Shown: one piece after another, positions 60,661 through 64,000 of the stretch
Layout: every line of letters begins with the position of its first letter
Position numbering within the stretch: the stretch's first letter is position 1
Assembly (NCBI RefSeq): GCF_000423705.1
Contig: NZ_AUIM01000011.1
Location: forward strand, 186,001-250,000
Direction of reading: 5' to 3'
DNA from: Stappia stellulata DSM 5886
Lineage (GTDB): Bacteria > Pseudomonadota > Alphaproteobacteria > Rhizobiales > Stappiaceae
Length of the DNA stretch: 64,000 nucleotides
Translations under genes and position numbers: made by a program
Notes under the pieces: model-generated
What the model was told of the DNA's origin: nothing
What the model saw: only the letters and a program-made list of their open reading frames with translations
Databases searched by the model: none

Positions 60661-61707
60661 TCAGCCCCTTGGATCCGGTGTGGCGCGCACGCGTTCGATC
60701 ATGCGGCGCACATTGTCCGGATCCGCGTCCGGCGTGACACCATGCCCGAGGTTGAAAACAAGCGGGCCGTCGCCCAGCGTCTTGAGAACCTGATCGACAC
60801 CCTCGTCGAGCGCGGCCCCCCCGGCGACCAGCCGCATAGGATCGAGATTGCCCTGCACCGGCACCAGCTTCTGGACGTCCTGCGCCAGGCTCGCCGGCAC
60901 CGTCCAGTCGAGACCGACCGCATCGACACCCGTCTCCGCAATATAGGTCTTCAACCGGGCCGCCGAGGCCTTGGGGAAGCCGATGATCTTGGCATGGGGA
61001 ACGGCCGCCTTGACGCCGGCGACAATCGCCTTCGTCGGCGCGATCGACCAGCGGGCAAAACCGGCATCATCCAGAACGCCCGCCCAGGTGTCGAACACCT
61101 GAACCGCATCGGCGCCCGCCTCGAACTGGCGGATCAGATAACGGATCGACGCCGGTACCAACTGGTCGATGAAGGACTGCATCAGGTCCGGATCGCGATA
61201 GGCGCCCACACGCGCGGCAACCTGGTCCTGGGTGGTGTGACCCGCCACCGAGTAGCAGGCGACCGTCCAGGGGGCCCCGCAAAAGCCGAGAAGGGTCGTT
61301 TCGTCCGGAAGCTCCGCCCTCAGGCGCCTTACCGTCTCGATCACCGGATTGAGATGATCTTCCGCACGTCCCTGATCGAGCCTGTCGACCAGATCGCGCT
61401 TGAGCGGATCGAGCACCGGTCCGCGTCCTTCCTCGAAGCGAACGGGATATCCAAGAGCATCGGGCACGACGAAGATGTCGGAGAACAGGATTGCCGCATC
61501 GAACCCGTACCGTCGGATCGGCTGGAGCGTGACCTCCGTTGCCTTGTCCGTGTCGTAACAGAATTCCAAAAAATTAACCGTCTTTGAACGAACTTCACGG
61601 TACTCAGGAAGATACCTGCCGGCCTGTCGCATCATCCAGACGGGAGGCGGCCACAGCCGATCTCCTTCGAGCACACGCATGACTCTTCGCGAGCTTGTCT
61701 GAGACAC
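60661..61707 (-). CDS. hemE: Uroporphyrinogen decarboxylase
   Basis: A 348-residue enzyme that decarboxylates uroporphyrinogen III to coproporphyrinogen III. Signatures are PPPVWMMRQAGRYLPEYRE (substrate-binding Arg), GFCGAPWTVACY, and VGLDWTVP. I prefer the GTG at 61707, six bases after AAGGGG; a GTG at 61713 abuts that ribosome-binding site and is less likely. Its upstream region is the predicted replication origin. Confidence 0.96.
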   Translation of the reverse strand: MSQTSSRRVMRVLEGDRLWPPPVWMMRQAGRYLPEYREVRSKTVNFLEFCYDTDKATEVTLQPIRRYGFDAAILFSDIFVVPDALGYPVRFEEGRGPVLDPLKRDLVDRLDQGRAEDHLNPVIETVRRLRAELPDETTLLGFCGAPWTVACYSVAGHTTQDQVAARVGAYRDPDLMQSFIDQLVPASIRYLIRQFEAGADAVQVFDTWAGVLDDAGFARWSIAPTKAIVAGVKAAVPHAKIIGFPKASAARLKTYIAETGVDAVGLDWTVPASLAQDVQKLVPVQGNLDPMRLVAGGAALDEGVDQVLKTLGDGPLVFNLGHGVTPDADPDNVRRMIERVRATPDPRG

Positions 61708-61734
61708 GAACACCCCCTTCTAAAAAAAAGAAAA

Positions 61735-61942
61735 GAATCCTGAATCTGGATTCTGTTGTTTTAGTTTGTCGGTGGACATCCGGGATTGCCGGTTGTCGAC
61801 ACCTCTCCACATGACTCATTCATGGCGAAGCTGTCGAGGAGTTTTGCCTGAAAAGATTCCCGTGCCAACCGGTGACAACCCGGATTCCGATAAATTTTTC
61901 AACCCGGTGCGTCATGGTTAACTTCTTGTTAACCTTTGATTC
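61735..61942. promoter_or_regulatory. Cluster of GANTC (CcrM-type) methylation sites
   Basis: GANTC occurs at 61735, 61742, 61749, 61813, 61855, 61883 and 61938: seven sites in 208 bp. At about 65% GC fewer than one would be expected. One more lies at 61681 inside hemE and one at 62182 inside ppsR. CcrM methylates this sequence in Alphaproteobacteria in a cell-cycle-dependent way. Confidence 0.75.
61916..61934. promoter_or_regulatory. CtrA-type binding site in the origin region
   Basis: TTAA at 61918 and at 61929 are separated by exactly seven bases, the CtrA consensus TTAA-N7-TTAA. The whole is a perfect inverted repeat, GGTTAAC-TTCTT-GTTAACC. The left half also reads ATGGTTAA, the reverse of the TTAACCAT form known for CtrA. 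Confidence 0.75.
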
Positions 61943-62139
61943 CCGTCTGGCCTTTCTGGGGATGGTTCTGGAACAAATCCTTTGTCCCCACTCCAGCGGA
62001 TGCTTTCGGGTCCGGCGCCCTCGTCCATGTGAATTGTTGATTGTTTTTGCGCTTCGGGCATGGTGTGCGGGCATCGTGAAACTTATGCCCAGACCGGGAC
62101 CCTTTATGAACACCAAACGCATGACACGGGGATAACAGC

Positions 62140-62991
62140 TTGGGAAAAACCCGTAACTTCTTTCATTTGCACATGGTTTCAGACTCCACCGGCGAAACGC
62201 TGATGACGGTTGCCCGCGCCGCGACCGCGCAATATGAGGACGTGCAGGCGATTGAACACGTCTATCCGTTGATGCGATCCCTCCGCCAGCTCGACCAGGC
62301 AATTGCGGAAATCGAGAACGCTCCGGGCATTGTCCTCTATACGCTTGTCGACGCAGATCTGGCGGAACGGCTGGAAAAAGCGGGCCGGGCGCTCGGTATT
62401 CCCTGTGTCAACATCCTGTCGCCGGTGTTTTCCGTCTTTCAGTCCTATCTGAATGTACAACTGACCGGGCGGGTTGGCGGTCAACATGCGCTCGATGCCG
62501 ACTATTTTCACCGGATCGACGCGTTGAATTTCACCATGATGCATGACGACGGCCAGATCCCCGACGATCTGGACGAAGCCGATGTGGTGCTTCTGGGCGT
62601 CAGCCGGACATCCAAGACGCCAACCTGCATCTATCTGGCAAATCGCGGGATCAAGGCCGCCAACATTCCCATTGTTCCGGAAATCAGGCTGCCCTACCAG
62701 CTTGACGAGGTGCGTCGGGCCATGGTCGTTGCCGTTATCGCGTCGGTGGAGCGTATCCAGCAGGTTCGCCAGAACCGGATCCTGTCGCTGAATGCGGCGA
62801 GTTTCGCCAATGAAAGCTATGTCGATCGTCGTGCCATCGCAGGCGAAATCGCTGCCACGCGCAAACTGTGCGCGGAGCGCGGCTGGCCCGTCATCGATGT
62901 GACGCGGCGGTCGATCGAAGAGACCGCCGCGGAGATCATGAGCCTCTATCGTGCGCACAAGAGTGCGCTGGAAAAGTCGCCCACTGCCTGA
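62140..62991 (+). CDS. ppsR: Pyruvate, phosphate dikinase regulatory protein (PSRP, DUF299)
   Basis: A 283-residue kinase/pyrophosphorylase that switches PEP synthase or pyruvate phosphate dikinase off and on by ADP-dependent phosphorylation and phosphorolysis. It has FFHLHMVSDSTGETLMTVARAA at the start and the P-loop-like LLGVSRTSKTPTCIYLANRG. The start is TTG 62140, seven bases after GGGGA; this matches the family N-terminus (xKxRNFFHLH). An ATG eleven codons later would cut conserved residues. Confidence 0.94.
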   Translation: MGKTRNFFHLHMVSDSTGETLMTVARAATAQYEDVQAIEHVYPLMRSLRQLDQAIAEIENAPGIVLYTLVDADLAERLEKAGRALGIPCVNILSPVFSVFQSYLNVQLTGRVGGQHALDADYFHRIDALNFTMMHDDGQIPDDLDEADVVLLGVSRTSKTPTCIYLANRGIKAANIPIVPEIRLPYQLDEVRRAMVVAVIASVERIQQVRQNRILSLNAASFANESYVDRRAIAGEIAATRKLCAERGWPVIDVTRRSIEETAAEIMSLYRAHKSALEKSPTA

Positions 62992-63058
62992 TATCGCCTC
63001 ACCGAATGTCCGCATGTATCGATGCGGACCCCGTCATCCAGACCTGTTGGATCCGATC

Positions 63059-63655
63059 ATGCCCGAACTCGTTCTTGCCAGCGGAAGCCGCATTCGCGGT
63101 GAGCTCCTGCGCAACGCCGGCCTGCGCTTTGCCGTCGATCCTGCGGATGTGGATGAACGCGCGATTGAGGACCCGCTCCTGAAAAGCGGTTTTTCGCCGG
63201 CCGATATCGCCCAGGTTCTTGCAGAAGCAAAGGCCCAGGCGGTAAGCGAACGGCATCCGGGCGCCTTTGTGATCGGCGCTGATCAGGTGCTTGAATTCGA
63301 AGGCGGGCGCTTGACCAAGCCCGAGGACATGGAGGCGGCGCGACGCCAACTCCTGGCCATGTCCGGCAAGCGGCACGAGCTTCACTCGGCGGTCGTCGTC
63401 GTTCGCGACGGCGAAACGCTGTGGCGCCATATCGGTACTGTCCGGTTGACGATGCGGCCGTTTTCGCCCGCCTTCGTCGGCCGATATCTGGCGCAGGTCG
63501 GCGATGCTGTATTGACGAGCGTCGGCGCTTATCAGCTCGAGGGACCGGGCGTACAGCTCTTCGAGACAATCGACGGCGACTATTTTTCCGTTCTCGGACT
63601 TCCGCTCCTTTCCCTTCTAGGAAGGTTGCGCGAGGAAGGGGCGATAGAGGCATGA
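63059..63655 (+). CDS. maf: Maf-family nucleoside triphosphate pyrophosphatase
   Basis: A 198-residue Maf protein: ELVLASGSRIRGELLRNAGL at the start, FVIGADQVLEFEGGRLTKP with the catalytic Asp, and GKRHELHSAVVV. Maf proteins hydrolyse canonical or modified dNTP/NTPs and affect septation in some bacteria. The start is ATG 63059; the last four bases overlap the aroE ATG. Confidence 0.93.
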   Translation: MPELVLASGSRIRGELLRNAGLRFAVDPADVDERAIEDPLLKSGFSPADIAQVLAEAKAQAVSERHPGAFVIGADQVLEFEGGRLTKPEDMEAARRQLLAMSGKRHELHSAVVVVRDGETLWRHIGTVRLTMRPFSPAFVGRYLAQVGDAVLTSVGAYQLEGPGVQLFETIDGDYFSVLGLPLLSLLGRLREEGAIEA

Positions 63656-64000
63656 CGCGCCGCGCCGCCATTACCGGATATCCGGTCGCCCATTCCCGCT
63701 CCCCGCTCATTCACGGTTACTGGCTGAAGCGCCACGGGCTCGACGGGACCTATGAGCGGGTCGCGGTCGAGCCTGCGACCGCCGAGACATTCTACCGCGA
63801 ATTCGCAAAGAGCGGCCTTGTCGGTTGCAATGTCACCGTGCCGCACAAGGAAGTGGCCGCCGCCTGCTGCGATGTTCTGGACGATGCCGCCCAGGCAATG
63901 GGCGCGGCCAATACGCTCTGGCTTGACGACAACGGTCGCCTGATGGGCGCCAACACCGATGGTCTCGGGTTTCTGGGAAACCTGGACCAGAATGCACCCG
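63652..64000 (+). CDS. aroE: Shikimate dehydrogenase, partial
   Basis: The first 116 residues of AroE, which reduces 3-dehydroshikimate to shikimate with NADPH; the gene runs off the window end. Visible are AITGYPVAHSRSPLIHGYWL (substrate-binding Ser pair), GCNVTVPHKEVA with the catalytic Lys, and GAANTLW then GANTDGLGF. It overlaps maf by 4 bp. Confidence 0.95.
   Translation, partial: MTRRAAITGYPVAHSRSPLIHGYWLKRHGLDGTYERVAVEPATAETFYREFAKSGLVGCNVTVPHKEVAAACCDVLDDAAQAMGAANTLWLDDNGRLMGANTDGLGFLGNLDQNAP

Larger units (their letters stand above)
61708..62139. other. Predicted chromosomal replication origin (oriC), hemE-ppsR gap
   Basis: A 432-bp gap between divergent hemE and ppsR. In Caulobacter and Rickettsia the origin lies between hemE and a COG1806 (DUF299) gene, and ppsR is the COG1806 gene here. 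The gap has an AT-rich tract (61719-61770). It has an IR AGAATCC-N7-GGATTCT at 61734-61754. It has seven GANTC sites, a perfect TTAA-N7-TTAA and two CAACCCGG direct repeats (61876, 61900). DnaA boxes are degenerate: 61793 TTGTCGACA, 61803 CTCTCCACA, 61982 TTGTCCCCA, 62083 TTATGCCCA, 62104 TTATGAACA, and 62127 CGGGGATAA. Short frames inside are not credible genes. Confidence 0.8.

Noticed and set aside
61820..62302. A 160-residue minus-strand frame across the origin gap
   Set aside because: It runs antisense into ppsR and carries no motif; the gap is better explained as an origin.

Overview
The window is about 64 kb of GC-rich, densely coding chromosomal DNA from an alphaproteobacterium. It is most likely a member of the Hyphomicrobiales (Rhizobiales), perhaps Stappia- or Labrenzia-like. 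This placement is inferred from gene order (hemE next to a DUF299/PpsR gene, rho-hemJ-hemE, parAB-rsmG-mnmG-mnmE, tsaD divergent from hemC-hemD), from protein style (IalB, DUF1674, PSRP, LON-only protein) and from codon use. It is a core, housekeeping region. I see no phage, transposase, integrase or CRISPR array.

Layout. 1-4 kb: haem synthesis (hemC, hemD and a mitofilin-like membrane protein), divergent from tsaD, which overlaps a NUDIX gene and gpsA. 5.6-12.3 kb: small enzymes (YciI-like, EVE domain, methyltransferase), an M20 amidohydrolase, a membrane-anchored Schlafen/AlbA_2 protein, a TauE-type permease, a threonine/serine dehydratase and leuB. 12.3-12.9 kb: a non-coding stretch with decayed palindromic repeats. 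13-20 kb: thioredoxin-TPR/LON/Trm112 set, tRNA editing protein, tRNA-Gly, DNA glycosylase, gluQ, an AEC transporter and a soluble hybrid histidine kinase. 20-25.4 kb: cation diffusion facilitator, DUF1223 protein and the cytochrome c maturation operon ccmABCD-ccmG with a trailing NUDIX gene. 25.7-38.8 kb: acnA, ATP-grasp ligase, LolA, ftsK, aminotransferase, SDHAF4-like protein, htpX, rsmB, an XRE-cupin regulator and an acetyltransferase. 39-45.5 kb: a heparinase-family protein, a Tat-exported flavin amine oxidase with two c-type cytochromes, and purH. 45.6-49.5 kb: DUF1232 protein, membrane protein, rlmN, ialB and an ECF sigma factor. 49.6-64 kb: the origin-proximal block parB, parA, rsmG, mnmG, mnmE, DUF255 protein, acetyltransferase, rho, hemJ, hemE, then ppsR, maf and aroE (cut by the window end).

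Most notable signals. The 432-bp gap between hemE and ppsR has the gene context of the alphaproteobacterial replication origin. It carries a perfect CtrA-type site (TTAA-N7-TTAA), seven GANTC (CcrM-type) methylation sites within about 210 bp, an AT-rich tract and only degenerate DnaA-box-like sequences. Five parS or parS-like sites lie 3-10 kb away, two of them inside coding sequence. A second candidate system is the periplasmic flavin amine oxidase plus two cytochromes c, which looks like an amine dehydrogenase coupled to the respiratory chain. A third is an XRE-cupin regulator preceded by two copies of CTCA-N4-TGAG. None of these was tested computationally; all coordinates and motifs were read by eye.
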